From Leptolyngbya sp. BC1307 (GTDB lineage: Bacteria; Cyanobacteriota; Cyanobacteriia; Phormidesmidales; Phormidesmidaceae): a stretch of 64,000 bases of DNA. Numbering within the stretch: position 1 is the first letter of the stretch; each line of letters begins with the position of its first letter. Shown here piece after piece: positions 1-8,988 of the stretch. Under the pieces are notes generated by a model. The model was not told the DNA's origin, ran no database searches, and worked only from the letters and a program-made list of their open reading frames with translations. Made by a program: the position numbers and the translations under genes. Location: NCBI RefSeq assembly GCF_002286735.1, contig NZ_NRTA01000012.1, positions 55,147 to 119,146 of the forward strand, in the 5' to 3' direction.

Positions 1-2622
1 GTCAATGTCCATAAATACCAGCGTCACGCCGTCGATTTGGTTTTCCGTGGTGCGATAGGGACGAATGCGGAGGCTGTACCAATGACCCTCTTGGGTTTGA
101 AGCTCCTGTTCTTGGGTGTTGAGGGTTTCCAGCACCTCTAAAATCATCGGTTCTAGCTGGGAAACATCGAAGTTGGCGTGGAGGTCGCTAAACGGTCGCC
201 CGACATCGGTCGGAATAAAATTGAATAGGCGCTGGGCGGTGGGGGTAAAGCGGCGAATCCTTAAGTCGTTGGTCAGCATGACAATCGGCACACTGATGCT
301 GGCAACAAAGTTGTTCAGGTCGCTGTTGTCACGGTTTTGTTGCAGGTTGCGGCTGCGAAGTTCGTCGTTGGTAGTCGAGAGTTCTTCATTGGTGGCTTGA
401 ATCTCTTCCTTTGCCGTTTGCAGTTCTTCGTTGGTGCTTTGCAGTTCCTCGTTGCTAGATAGGATTTCTTCGTTGGCCACCCGCAGGCTTTGGTTCAGTT
501 GGTTTTGCTCCTGAATCACCGCTTGCAGGTGAGCTTGCGCCGAGAGTTCTCGTTGGGTTGCGGCGGCCAGTGATTCCCGCAACTGCATATTTTCCCGCTC
601 TAGATCGGCTGGCTCTTGGCTGGAGATCGAGGCAGGGCTGAGGGCAGGGGCGGTGGGTGAAACGGTTTCCAACACGACCAGAAAATAGAGCGCGTCCGTC
701 GTGGTTGGACGAAACGGCATCACTTCTAGATTGAGCCAGTGCGGTTGCTCCCCCGCTTCTAGCTGAATCTGTTCTTGGCGCACGACCGCGTTTTCGGTCT
801 GGGCCTGATACAGGGCAGTGCGAAGGACAATCGCTAAGCTTTCCCGTGCCATCAGCAGCAGGTTTAGCTCGGTGGTTCCCGGTATCAATTCCATATAGGG
901 GTTGAGATCGCCGCGCATTTGCAAAATCTGCATCTGGTCATCCACCACGACGGATAGCGGCGCGTAGCGGTTTGAGATCAGTTGGCTCACTTCTTGCGCT
1001 AGATCAACCGGACTGACGAAGCTTTCAGAGATGCGTTGCGGACTGTTAGCGCTGGAGGCAGGTTGAGTCGTCGTAAACGAAAATAAGGGACGAGTCGAGG
1101 TCAATTTGCGGGCATAGAGCTTGCAGGATTCATCCACAGTCGCAAACAAATCTGAGGCGTTTTTGACGGTTTCAGACGTGCCCAGCAGCAGCAAGCCGGT
1201 TAAGTTGAGACTGTAATGAAACAGCGACATCAGGCGTTTTTGCAGCGGGTCTGACAAATAAATCAGCACGTTGCGACAGCTAATTAGATCGAGATTGGAG
1301 AAGGGGGGGTCGCCTACTAAGTTATGACGGGCAAACACACACAGTCCGCGGATAGCGCTGCTAATTTGATACCCACCGCTAGGTAAGGACACAAAGAAGC
1401 GGCGTTGACGCTCCGGTGAAACCCCTTTCATCTCGCTGTCTAAATAGAAGCCGGATCTGGCTTTGCTAATGGCCGTTTCGCTGATGTCGGTGGCAAAAAT
1501 CTGAATCGGCGGCACGGTCGCCTGATCGTCGAAAAACTCTAGCAGGCAAACGGCGATCGAATATACTTCTTGCCCAGTGGAGCAGCCTGCCACCCAGATC
1601 CGCAGCGGCGCATCGAGCGATTTGTTTTCGCTAATCTTGGGGAAAATCTGCACCTTCAATTGTTCAAAGACTTGGGGATCGCGGAAGAAACTGGTGACGT
1701 GGATCAGAATTTCTTCATACAATGCCTGCACTTCTTCCGGATGCGCTTGCAGATATTCAGCGTACTCTTCCAGGCTTTCGAGTTGATACAACACCATCCG
1801 GCGCTGCATCCGGCGATTTAAAGTGTTCGGTTTGTAGCGCGTGAAATCAACCCCGGTTGTTGTCCGCAAGAGCGCAAAGATTTTCGCCAACGCATCACCC
1901 GGCGGGGGCGGCACCTCCTTCACCGCTTGGATTAGATCTGCGGCAAACAACAAGGGGCTGCGGCTCAGTTTGGTTAGTTCTGCGGCGATTTGTTCCGGCG
2001 GCAGCACAAAATCCACGTTGCCCGTCGCCACTGCCGTATTTGGCATACTGTCGAACTTGGCTGTACTTTCGCACTGAGCAAAGGTGACGCCGCCAGCCAC
2101 CTTGACCGCTTTCAACCCATGGGAACCATCGCCATCGGTGCCGGATAACACGACGGCGATCGCTTTAGTGCCGCGATCAAGCGCTAACGACTCAAAAAAC
2201 GCATCTCCCGGATGATGTTTCCCATTAGTTTTCTGTCGCGGAACTAGATGTAGCAGTCCGTCCTCCAGCGTCATCTGGGTGCCGGGCGGAATCACGTAGA
2301 TTTCGTTTGGCTCGACTGTCATCCGGTCTGTCACCTGCTGCACAGGCATGGTGGTAGCTCTGCCCAAAATTTCAGACAGCAAGCTTTCGTGGTCAGGCGA
2401 TAAATGCTGAATCAGCACGAACGCCATGCCCGTATCGGTGGGCAGGTGACAGATCAGTTCCGTAAATGCCTCTAATCCTCCGGCGGAAGCGGCAATACCC
2501 ACTACTGGAAAGGGAGCATCGGTTTTGAAGGATTGCTCCGAGTCCATGGTTTTAATCGCAACCGCTTGTGAGTCACTCGCAACGAGCGCGCCAGATGAAT
2601 TGTCTTCGGAGGGGGACATCAT
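1..2622 (-). CDS. CheB-CheR-PAS fusion sensory protein (3' end beyond window)
   Basis: Reading the minus strand from an ATG pair at 2622/2619 gives at least 874 residues that leave the window without a stop. Residues 38-220 are a CheB methylesterase domain with Ser46 in ASAGG, His73 in QHLSPDH and Asp165 in SGTDGDG, which match the CheB catalytic triad. A CheR methyltransferase follows (about 235-490) with the SAM loop WVAGCSTGQE near 340 and SCRNVLIYL. Next come a PAS-like segment, a long coiled coil rich in NEEL units (about 690-760), and a further PAS domain that is cut off. There is no receiver domain before CheB, and no chemoreceptor or CheA gene nearby. Homologues often end in a histidine kinase or another output domain, which would lie outside the window. 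The role in glutamyl methylation-type signalling is inferred from the family. Confidence 0.93.
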   Translation of the reverse strand, partial: MMSPSEDNSSGALVASDSQAVAIKTMDSEQSFKTDAPFPVVGIAASAGGLEAFTELICHLPTDTGMAFVLIQHLSPDHESLLSEILGRATTMPVQQVTDRMTVEPNEIYVIPPGTQMTLEDGLLHLVPRQKTNGKHHPGDAFFESLALDRGTKAIAVVLSGTDGDGSHGLKAVKVAGGVTFAQCESTAKFDSMPNTAVATGNVDFVLPPEQIAAELTKLSRSPLLFAADLIQAVKEVPPPPGDALAKIFALLRTTTGVDFTRYKPNTLNRRMQRRMVLYQLESLEEYAEYLQAHPEEVQALYEEILIHVTSFFRDPQVFEQLKVQIFPKISENKSLDAPLRIWVAGCSTGQEVYSIAVCLLEFFDDQATVPPIQIFATDISETAISKARSGFYLDSEMKGVSPERQRRFFVSLPSGGYQISSAIRGLCVFARHNLVGDPPFSNLDLISCRNVLIYLSDPLQKRLMSLFHYSLNLTGLLLLGTSETVKNASDLFATVDESCKLYARKLTSTRPLFSFTTTQPASSANSPQRISESFVSPVDLAQEVSQLISNRYAPLSVVVDDQMQILQMRGDLNPYMELIPGTTELNLLLMARESLAIVLRTALYQAQTENAVVRQEQIQLEAGEQPHWLNLEVMPFRPTTTDALYFLVVLETVSPTAPALSPASISSQEPADLERENMQLRESLAAATQRELSAQAHLQAVIQEQNQLNQSLRVANEEILSSNEELQSTNEELQTAKEEIQATNEELSTTNDELRSRNLQQNRDNSDLNNFVASISVPIVMLTNDLRIRRFTPTAQRLFNFIPTDVGRPFSDLHANFDVSQLEPMILEVLETLNTQEQELQTQEGHWYSLRIRPYRTTENQIDGVTLVFMDID

Positions 2623-2823
2623 GATTTAAGGGTGGCGATCAGCTCGGCAGGGTGAATTCAACGGTCTTTTGTAAAGTCTGGCTAGCCGTTGAGTTCACTA
2701 CGACGCAGCCGACGCCAATACTTTTTTGTCAGTCAGCCAGGTGGAAACCGCTTGTTTCCTACCTTACTACTTTTTTTGCGAGGAGACTCGTGAGGGAAAA
2801 ATCGATAAAGCAGCCATTACGCA

Positions 2824-2857
2824 CAGCTTTCTACCAGCAGCTTTCTACCAGCAGCTT
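2824..2857. repeat. 14-bp tandem repeat, about 2.4 copies
   Basis: The unit CAGCTTTCTACCAG occurs at 2824-2837 and 2838-2851, followed by a partial third copy. It overlaps the 3' end of the small minus-strand reading frame at 2831-2992 and would add codons to it. The rest of the spacer between this point and the CheB-CheR start at 2622 shows nothing I can identify. Confidence 0.85.
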
Positions 2858-2992
2858 GCGAATCACCTGCGCATGGGACTTTGATATCTGCGATCGCTCT
2901 TCACACACCTGCGCCGACTGGCAGCGATCGCGCCCCTCTGCGTTTCTGGCCATCACCAGCGCCACATTAGCGCGCTCTTCCATCGCTCTCAT
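2831..2992 (-). CDS. small hypothetical protein downstream of dcd
   Basis: This is a 53-residue open frame starting 29 bp after the dcd stop on the same strand. It is rich in Ala, Arg, Glu and Gln and begins MRAMEERANVALVMAR, then carries spaced Cys residues (CQSAQVCEERSQ) and ends VESCW. The pattern recalls small helical cyanobacterial proteins, but I cannot name a family. There is no strong Shine-Dalgarno sequence before the ATG. The last codons lie inside a 14-bp tandem repeat, so the C-terminus may vary between strains. It could be a chance frame. Confidence 0.3.
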   Translation of the reverse strand: MRAMEERANVALVMARNAEGRDRCQSAQVCEERSQISKSHAQVIRKLLVESCW

Positions 2993-3021
2993 TACACTAA
3001 GCGCTTTTTGCCCAATGCCCT

Positions 3022-3621
3022 TTAAACGCGAGCAATGGTGACGGCTTCAGGCTGGTCTTGATACTTACCGCGCCGGGCTTCGTAGCTGACCTGGCAGGGC
3101 TCGCCTTCTAAAAACAACAGTTGCACGACGCCTTCGTTGGCATAGATCCGGCAGTCAGCGCTAGAAGAATTAGAAAACTCCAGCGTCAAGTAGCCGCGCC
3201 ACCCAGCCTCAGCGGGCGTCAGATTAGCGATGATGCCACAGCGAGCGTAGGTGCTCTTACCAATGCAGACAGTGGTGATATTGTCGGGCATTTGCAGCCG
3301 CTCCAAAGCCACGCCGAGCCCGTAAGAATGCGCGGGCAAAATAAAATAGCTGCCGTTCTCATCTTGCTTGAGCTTAGTCGGCTCCAGATTTTCAGGATTG
3401 AAGTTCTTAGGATCGATCACCGTGCCGGGCACATGGCGAAAGATGCGAAACTCATTTGGCGATAGGCGAATATCGTAGCCGTAGGAGGAGAGGCCATAGC
3501 TAATCACCGGCGTCTCGTGAGGCTGAGATGAAAGCTGCGCCCGGCGAATCAGCGACGGCTCAAAAGGCGCAATTAGGCCCTGGCCAGCCGCTGTTTTAAT
3601 CCACGCATCGTTTTTGATCAT
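3022..3621 (-). CDS. dcd: dCTP deaminase
   Basis: Dcd converts dCTP to dUTP and ammonia and so feeds dUMP and thymidylate synthesis in the cytoplasm. The protein has 199 residues, close to the usual 185-205. Family blocks are present: SYGYDIRLS (46-54), GKSTYARCG (121-129) and TPAEAGWRGYLTLEFSN (135-151). Glu138 in AEAGW is at the position of the catalytic Glu of the E. coli enzyme. A C-terminal RRGKYQDQ closes over nucleotide in relatives. The upstream CobO-like gene is on the same strand, with a 65-bp spacer. Confidence 0.97.
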   Translation of the reverse strand: MIKNDAWIKTAAGQGLIAPFEPSLIRRAQLSSQPHETPVISYGLSSYGYDIRLSPNEFRIFRHVPGTVIDPKNFNPENLEPTKLKQDENGSYFILPAHSYGLGVALERLQMPDNITTVCIGKSTYARCGIIANLTPAEAGWRGYLTLEFSNSSSADCRIYANEGVVQLLFLEGEPCQVSYEARRGKYQDQPEAVTIARV

Positions 3622-3686
3622 TTGAATGTCTCCTACTACTTAAAAGCTGTGTGTATACGCTGACGAGGCTAAGCTAAACCACAGTC

Positions 3687-4265
3687 CTAAACCACATAGT
3701 TTCGCCGAAATTCTGTAATCTGATCGGCGACTACCAGCAGCGAATCGGGCATCTGCGGCCCGGTCAAAATCACTTCTACATGAGCGGGGCGATGCTTGAG
3801 CAGATTTAATACTTCGTTTTCTTTAATCAGGCCAAAGTCAATCGCCAGGCTCAGCTCATCGAGCACGATCAGCCCGTATTTACCTTCGTTGACGACAGCT
3901 TGAGTGTGCTGCCACAGGGCCAGTAGCGCGGTCTGAGCCTCGGCAGTCACTTCAGGCCCGCTAATGCACTCACAGCATCCACATCTGATCCAGTCGAGGT
4001 TTTGACCCATCTGCGCCGGATGCTCCGGGCCCTGACCAATGCCCCCCTTTAAGAACTGAACCACTAAGACAGGCACACCCTGTTCGGCCACGCGCATCGC
4101 CTGCACCATCACATTGGTAAAAAAGGTGCGGTGCTGCGAGATAAAGACCTGCACCGTACCTTCGATGGCGTGAAGCATGGGATGGCGACGGACAGGGGGG
4201 AAGGGGTCGCCGGGCAATGCTCTAAGCTGGGGAACCATAGGGCCGTAAGACGGATGACCAACCAA
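3687..4265 (-). CDS. CobO/BtuR-like protein lacking a P-loop
   Basis: The protein has 192 residues. From about residue 36 onward it follows the cob(I)alamin adenosyltransferase (CobO/BtuR) fold: VLVVQFLKGG, then LIVLDELSLAIDFGLI, which is the Walker B-like region, then VILTGPQMP and QITEF. Where true CobO has a GxGKGKTTAA nucleotide loop, this protein reads VQVFISQHRTFFTNVM, so the Lys-Thr of Walker A is gone. A proline-rich N-terminal extension precedes it. I recall conserved cyanobacterial proteins of this type annotated as P-loop family, so the loss is probably ancestral rather than a local mutation. It is unlikely to bind ATP in the normal way, and its function is unknown. It is divergent from rph with a 144-bp spacer. 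Confidence 0.8.
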   Translation of the reverse strand: MVGHPSYGPMVPQLRALPGDPFPPVRRHPMLHAIEGTVQVFISQHRTFFTNVMVQAMRVAEQGVPVLVVQFLKGGIGQGPEHPAQMGQNLDWIRCGCCECISGPEVTAEAQTALLALWQHTQAVVNEGKYGLIVLDELSLAIDFGLIKENEVLNLLKHRPAHVEVILTGPQMPDSLLVVADQITEFRRNYVV

Positions 4266-4409
4266 ATATAGCGTATTAGGGCGATGATCTAGCGACGATT
4301 ACGCTACATGTTGCAAATTAGCCCTGTGGTATGGCAAAGGACGAATTACGAGGTACATGCCCTACTGAACGGTCTATGCTGAACGGTGGTAGCTATGTAG
4401 TGACTCCTT

Positions 4410-5132
4410 ATGGCCTGGCAACGCCCCGACAACCGACAGCCCGATCAGCTGCGACCCGTTAAGTTTGAACGACAGTTTACCCAGTATGCAGCGGGGTCTG
4501 TGCTGGCTCACTGTGGCAATACGCGGGTGTTGTGTACTGCTTCTGTAGAGGAGGGGGTGCCGCGCTTTCTCAAAGGTTCTGGCCAGGGCTGGTTGACGGC
4601 TGAATACCGGATGCTGCCGGGGGCGACGCAGACGCGCAAGTCGCGTGAATTTATGAAGCTGTCGGGGCGCACTCAAGAAATTCAGCGGCTGATTGGGCGC
4701 AGCCTGCGGGCGGCGCTAGATTTGTCGGCGCTCGGTGAACGGACTATCACCATTGATGCCGATGTGCTGCAAGCGGATGGGGGTACACGTACGACGGCGA
4801 TTACCGGGGCTTATGTGGCGCTCGAAGATGCGATCGCCCATCTCCTCAAATCCAACGCGATCGCCGCTTCCCCCCTCCGCCACCAGATCGCCGCCATTTC
4901 TGTGGGCCTGCTAGAGGGCAAACCGTTTTTAGACCTCAACTATCCTGAAGACTTTGCCGCCGACATTGACTTTAACGTGGTACTCAACGAAAAGCTGGAA
5001 TTCATTGAAGTGCAGGGTACCGCCGAGGCCGGTAGCTTTACCCGCGCTCAGCTCAATGCCATGCTCGACTACGCCGAAAAGGGTATTGGCGAACTGATGC
5101 AGCTACAAAAAGCGACCTTAGCGGGTGCATAA
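4410..5132 (+). CDS. rph: ribonuclease PH
   Basis: RNase PH is a phosphorolytic 3'-5' exonuclease that trims tRNA 3' ends and works as a hexamer. The 240 residues show the family blocks: [12 protein letters not shown] at the start, [12 protein letters not shown] (36-47), [14 protein letters not shown] (60-73), [14 protein letters not shown] (87-100) and the phosphate/RNA site [19 protein letters not shown] (116-134). The length is normal and the protein looks intact. The ATG at 4410 starts exactly at the conserved R-P-D-N region. Confidence 0.97.
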   Translation: MAWQRPDNRQPDQLRPVKFERQFTQYAAGSVLAHCGNTRVLCTASVEEGVPRFLKGSGQGWLTAEYRMLPGATQTRKSREFMKLSGRTQEIQRLIGRSLRAALDLSALGERTITIDADVLQADGGTRTTAITGAYVALEDAIAHLLKSNAIAASPLRHQIAAISVGLLEGKPFLDLNYPEDFAADIDFNVVLNEKLEFIEVQGTAEAGSFTRAQLNAMLDYAEKGIGELMQLQKATLAGA

Positions 5133-5236
5133 ACCCAAAAGCTCATTGGTTCAAATCCGCTCAGAAAAATTGGTATCACCCGCTATAAGTGTTAAATTCT
5201 CTCCATAATTAATACCGGCCTTTATACGGTTCCACC

Positions 5237-6748
5237 ATGGCGAAGGATCTACGAGATTTTCTCAAAACAGTTAGGGCGCGCGGGCAGCTCATTACCGTCC
5301 AGGCGCAGGTAGATCCCGATCTGGAAATCGCCGAGATTGCTAACCGCCTCTTGCAGGCCGGGGGGCCAGCAGTCCTGTTTGAAAATGTCAAAGGATCGCC
5401 CTATCCGGTTGTCGTCAATCTGCTAGGAACCGTCGAGCGGGTGTGCTGGGCGATGGGTATGGAGCACCCAGAAGAGCTAGAGGTGCTAGGTAAAAAACTG
5501 GGCATGTTGCAGCAGCCTAAGCCACCGAAAAAAATCTCTCAGGCGATTGACCTGGGCAAGGTGCTGTTTGACGTGGTGAAAGCTAAGCCCTCCCGCGACT
5601 GGATGCCGGTCTGCCAGCAGGTAGTCACGCTAGACGACAAAGTAGACCTGACCAAGATTCCGATGATCCGCCCCTACCCTAAAGACGGCGGAAAGGTGGT
5701 GACGCTGGGTCTGGTGATTACTAAAGACTGTGAGACCGGTGTGCCCAATGTGGGGGTCTATCGCTTGCAGTTACAGTCTGCCAATACGATGACGGTGCAG
5801 TGGCTCTCGGTGCGGGGCGGGGCCAGACATCTGCGCAAGGCGGCAGAGCAGGGAAAAAATCTGGAAGTGGCGATCGCCATCGGCGTAGACCCATTAATCA
5901 TTCTAGCGGCGGCTACCCCCATCCCAGTAGATCTTTCAGAGTGGCTATTTGCGGGTCTGTACAGCGGCAAAGGCATTTCGCTAGCCAAGTGCAAAACGGT
6001 CGATCTAGAAGTCCCTTCGATGTCGGAGTTTGTGCTAGAGGGCACCATCACCCCGGGTGAGACCGCAGCCGATGGCCCCTTTGGCGATCACATGGGCTAC
6101 TACGGCGGGGTGAATGACGCGGCGCCGCTGATTCGCTTTCACTGTATGACCCATCGTAAAGCGCCGATATACCTCACTACCTTCAGCGGTCGCCCGCCCA
6201 AAGAAGAAGCGATGATGGCGATCGCCCTCAACCGCATCTATACGCCGATACTTCGTCAGCAAGTGACAGAAATTGTCGATTTTTTCTTGCCGATGGAAGC
6301 CCTCAGCTACAAAGCGGCCATTATCTCCATTGACAAGTCCTATCCGGGACAGGCCCGCCGTGCGGCGATGGCGTTTTGGACGGCGCTACCCCAGTTCACC
6401 TACACCAAATTTGTGATCGTCGTGGACAAAGATATCAACATTCGCGATCCGCGCCAGGTAGTGTGGGCAGTAACTTCTAAGGTAGACCCAATCCGTGACG
6501 TGTTTATCTTGCCCGACAGTCCGTTTGACTCTTTAGACTTTGCTAATGAACGGCTAGGGTTAGGCAGCCGCATGGGCATTGACGCCACTACCAAAGTATC
6601 GCCAGAAACCGACCATGAATGGGGAGAGCAGCTGGAATCTGACCCAGAGATGGCAGCACTGGTCTCGCAGCGCTGGCAGGAGTACGGCCTCGGTGATATT
6701 CAGCTCGGCGAAGCCGACGCCAATGTATTTGGCTACGATATGCATTAA
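5237..6748 (+). CDS. ubiD: UbiD family prenylated-FMN decarboxylase
   Basis: The 503-residue protein belongs to the UbiD family, which uses prenylated FMN for reversible decarboxylation of aromatic or unsaturated acids. Visible blocks are GGPAVLFENVKG (42-53), the cofactor-region GVPNVGVYRLQ (168-178), SVRGGARHLR and the acidic motif GETAADGPFGDHMGYYG (274-290). In cyanobacteria a UbiD-type enzyme is thought to decarboxylate the 4-hydroxybenzoate-derived ring in plastoquinone synthesis. That substrate is an assignment from the family and not visible in the sequence. No ubiX is seen nearby. The gene follows rph after 104 bp. Confidence 0.92.
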   Translation: MAKDLRDFLKTVRARGQLITVQAQVDPDLEIAEIANRLLQAGGPAVLFENVKGSPYPVVVNLLGTVERVCWAMGMEHPEELEVLGKKLGMLQQPKPPKKISQAIDLGKVLFDVVKAKPSRDWMPVCQQVVTLDDKVDLTKIPMIRPYPKDGGKVVTLGLVITKDCETGVPNVGVYRLQLQSANTMTVQWLSVRGGARHLRKAAEQGKNLEVAIAIGVDPLIILAAATPIPVDLSEWLFAGLYSGKGISLAKCKTVDLEVPSMSEFVLEGTITPGETAADGPFGDHMGYYGGVNDAAPLIRFHCMTHRKAPIYLTTFSGRPPKEEAMMAIALNRIYTPILRQQVTEIVDFFLPMEALSYKAAIISIDKSYPGQARRAAMAFWTALPQFTYTKFVIVVDKDINIRDPRQVVWAVTSKVDPIRDVFILPDSPFDSLDFANERLGLGSRMGIDATTKVSPETDHEWGEQLESDPEMAALVSQRWQEYGLGDIQLGEADANVFGYDMH

Positions 6749-6903
6749 TTTTTTAGCTAGGTATAGACCCAGCCCCTATAGTCTATGTTCTGCGACATAC
6801 GACAAGCTGAGTGGGGTAGTGGAGTATTAGATCAGGCGCAGCCAACCGGATATGCCATAGCATTGGCGTTGTCGCTATTTTTCTATCCCTGTCTATTAGC
6901 CTT

Positions 6904-8190
6904 ATGGATGACAAGCTAGTCTTTTACATTGCCTTTGGAATGGCGGTGCTCGGCCTGACCTGGTTGCCGAATCTTCGTGGGGCTCGCTTTATTAATGTGC
7001 CGCTGATTTACTTTCTGCTAGCCCTACTTCTGTTCAGCCAGGCTTTGGGCCTACCCGAACTCGACCCGGTCGATAATGAAACTCACACTATTGTCGTCGA
7101 GTACCTGACCGAAATTATTGTCATTATCTCCCTCGCTGGAGCCGGATTAGCAATTGACCGGACGTTTCGGCTGCGCGGTTGGGAGTCAACCTGGCGGCTG
7201 CTCGGTATAGCGATGCCCCTCTCAATCAGCGCGGCGGCGCTATTAGGTCACTGGCTGTTTGGCTTGCCGCTGGCAGATGCGATTTTACTAGGGGCTTGTC
7301 TGGCACCCACCGATCCGGTGATGGCTAGCAGTGTACAGGTGGGGCCCCCCAATGAAGGTGGCGAAGACCCGGTACGCTTTGGCCTGACAACTGAAGCGGG
7401 GCTCAATGACGGGCTGGCCTTTCCGTTTGTTTACCTGGCCTTAGGCGTTGTTGACCACAAAGGTCAACTAGGCCCCTGGCTGTTTGAGTGGGCTGCCTAT
7501 GACCTGGGCTATAGAGTAGTGATGGGCGTCATCGTTGGGATCGGCGTCGGCTGGCTGATAGGCCACTATGCGTTTCGTGTTTCCGATGAAGCGGTGCGCG
7601 AAGAATCCCGCGAAGGGCTGTTCGTCACAGCCGCTATCTTTTTGTCTTATGGGCTGGCCGAAGCACTGCACGGCTATGGCTTCTTGGCGGTGTTTGCAGC
7701 AGCGGTGGCCAGTCGGCAATACTTTTCAAAAAACCATGAGTATCACCGCAAACCCTATCAGTTTGCCACTCAGCTAGAGCGCATTTTTGCGGGGCTGCTG
7801 CTGCTGGCATTGGGTGGCTTTGTCGCAACCGCTGATCTGGGGTTGCTCACCTGGAAAAACTTTGCTTTTGCGGCGCTGTTTATGCTAGTAGCTAGACCAG
7901 TGGCGGGGTTGGTTTCGCTGGCCGGGCTGAAGATGAGAGGACTAGAGCGTGTGGCAATCTCCTTTTTAGGCATTCGTGGCTTTGGCTCGTTTTACTACTT
8001 GGCCTATGCTCAAAACAATGGATCTTTTCCTAATATGGATCTGCTCTGGAGCATTGTCACGCTAACGGTGCTGGCGTCGCTGCTGATTCACGGCAACAGC
8101 GCTAATCTGGCGCTGACATGGATAGACAATCGGTACTATCACGGTCGAAAACGGTTGTCTAGTTCGCCCAAAAAAACTCGCCGTCAGTGA
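6904..8190 (+). CDS. CPA1-type cation:proton antiporter
   Basis: A 428-residue polytopic membrane protein with about 12 hydrophobic segments. It is of the NhaP/CPA1 type. The hallmark is ACLAPTDPVMASSVQ (about 135-150), whose Asp is the expected ion-binding residue, followed by TEAGLNDGLAFPFVY with a second conserved Asp. Members exchange Na+ or K+ for protons in pH and salt homeostasis; the ion cannot be told from the sequence. A basic tail (KRLSSSPKKTRRQ) ends the protein. It converges on the LRAT-PspA gene with an 18-bp spacer. Confidence 0.9.
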   Translation: MDDKLVFYIAFGMAVLGLTWLPNLRGARFINVPLIYFLLALLLFSQALGLPELDPVDNETHTIVVEYLTEIIVIISLAGAGLAIDRTFRLRGWESTWRLLGIAMPLSISAAALLGHWLFGLPLADAILLGACLAPTDPVMASSVQVGPPNEGGEDPVRFGLTTEAGLNDGLAFPFVYLALGVVDHKGQLGPWLFEWAAYDLGYRVVMGVIVGIGVGWLIGHYAFRVSDEAVREESREGLFVTAAIFLSYGLAEALHGYGFLAVFAAAVASRQYFSKNHEYHRKPYQFATQLERIFAGLLLLALGGFVATADLGLLTWKNFAFAALFMLVARPVAGLVSLAGLKMRGLERVAISFLGIRGFGSFYYLAYAQNNGSFPNMDLLWSIVTLTVLASLLIHGNSANLALTWIDNRYYHGRKRLSSSPKKTRRQ

Positions 8191-8208
8191 CTTCAAGCCA
8201 GCTAGCCA

Positions 8209-8898
8209 TCAAATCAGACGGCTCTGTACCAGGGTTTGGTTTTGCTCTAGAGATAGCTGCAACTCTGAAAGCTGGCTCAGGTAGGTCTTGATGCCTTCGG
8301 CCTGCTTTTGGGCGGCGACTTTACGATGCAGGGCAGCGCGGGCGAGATCTTCTCGGCCTTTGGCTAGGGCGCGCTGGGCTACCCGGTGCCAGGCCAGGGT
8401 GTCGTCGGTGGCCGCTTCGTATTGGGGCAATAGGGTGCGAGTGGCGATCGCTACATTACTCAGTGCCTCCTGAAACAGGAGCATAGTCTGCTCAGGCGGC
8501 TCACCTTGAGCGGCGCGATTGACCAGGTCGCTGACTTGAGGCTGCTTAATCTGACTGGGGTCGAGGCCAAAGTTGCTGAGCTGAATGCACTCGCTGCGGC
8601 CCGTCTTGCACCAGTTGGCAAAATGCTCGCAGTTATTAAAAAATAAGTCGTACTGGCGCTCACCCAGACGGCTTTCGGCCCGTCCAATGACCACCTCGGG
8701 GATAAAGGCAGTCGCTGGCTGCGCTTTGACATAAACCCGGCTGCCTCGGGCAAATCTGTCTCGGGGCGTGCGGGCAACGGTGGCCTCGCCGACTTTGCTG
8801 TAGTGAATAACGCCCTCACTGCCGCAGTCAATCCCGTGGTGCTCGTAAGGAATGCCGATAATCTCACGGATTGCGTAGATCTGGTCGCCCCTGGCCAT
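8209..8898 (-). CDS. LRAT-domain protein fused to a PspA/Vipp1-like helical region
   Basis: Residues 1-115 are a lecithin:retinol acyltransferase (LRAT, NlpC/P60 clan) domain. His20 and His32 are 12 residues apart, as in LRAT, and Cys90 lies in FNNCEHFANWC, so the thiol-protease-type triad is intact. Family members are phospholipid acyltransferases or lipases. Residues about 135-229 resemble the PspA/IM30/Vipp1 core: FQEALSNVAIATRTLLPQY, then HRVAQRALAKGREDLARAAL, which closely follows the PspA A-x-x-A-L-x-K-G-x-E-D-L-A-x-x-AL pattern, and a terminal coiled coil. No signal peptide is visible. It is the last gene of a minus-strand cluster with two FHA genes. A membrane-surface lipid-modifying role is inference. 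Domain calls are strong. Confidence 0.85.
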   Translation of the reverse strand: MARGDQIYAIREIIGIPYEHHGIDCGSEGVIHYSKVGEATVARTPRDRFARGSRVYVKAQPATAFIPEVVIGRAESRLGERQYDLFFNNCEHFANWCKTGRSECIQLSNFGLDPSQIKQPQVSDLVNRAAQGEPPEQTMLLFQEALSNVAIATRTLLPQYEAATDDTLAWHRVAQRALAKGREDLARAALHRKVAAQKQAEGIKTYLSQLSELQLSLEQNQTLVQSRLI

Positions 8899-8988
8899 AA
8901 GTCTTTAAAGCGCGCTGATTTTTTGGGTCAGCTCAAAATTTAGCACGCTGAGGGGGGTAGGGGGCGCGGGGGTGCTTTTTGTGAGATC

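Noticed and set aside
2652..3041. 129-codon plus-strand frame over the dcd 3' end
   Set aside because: It overlaps the conserved end of dcd, has no recognisable motif and is mostly spacer sequence.
5140..5170. T-loop-like GGTTCAAATCC after rph
   Set aside because: No matching D-arm, anticodon arm or acceptor stem can be drawn around it, so it is not a tRNA.
8940..8980. AGCAC/GTGCT pairing followed by T on the plus strand
   Set aside because: The loop is 25 nt and G-rich, and no plus-strand gene ends there; not a credible terminator.
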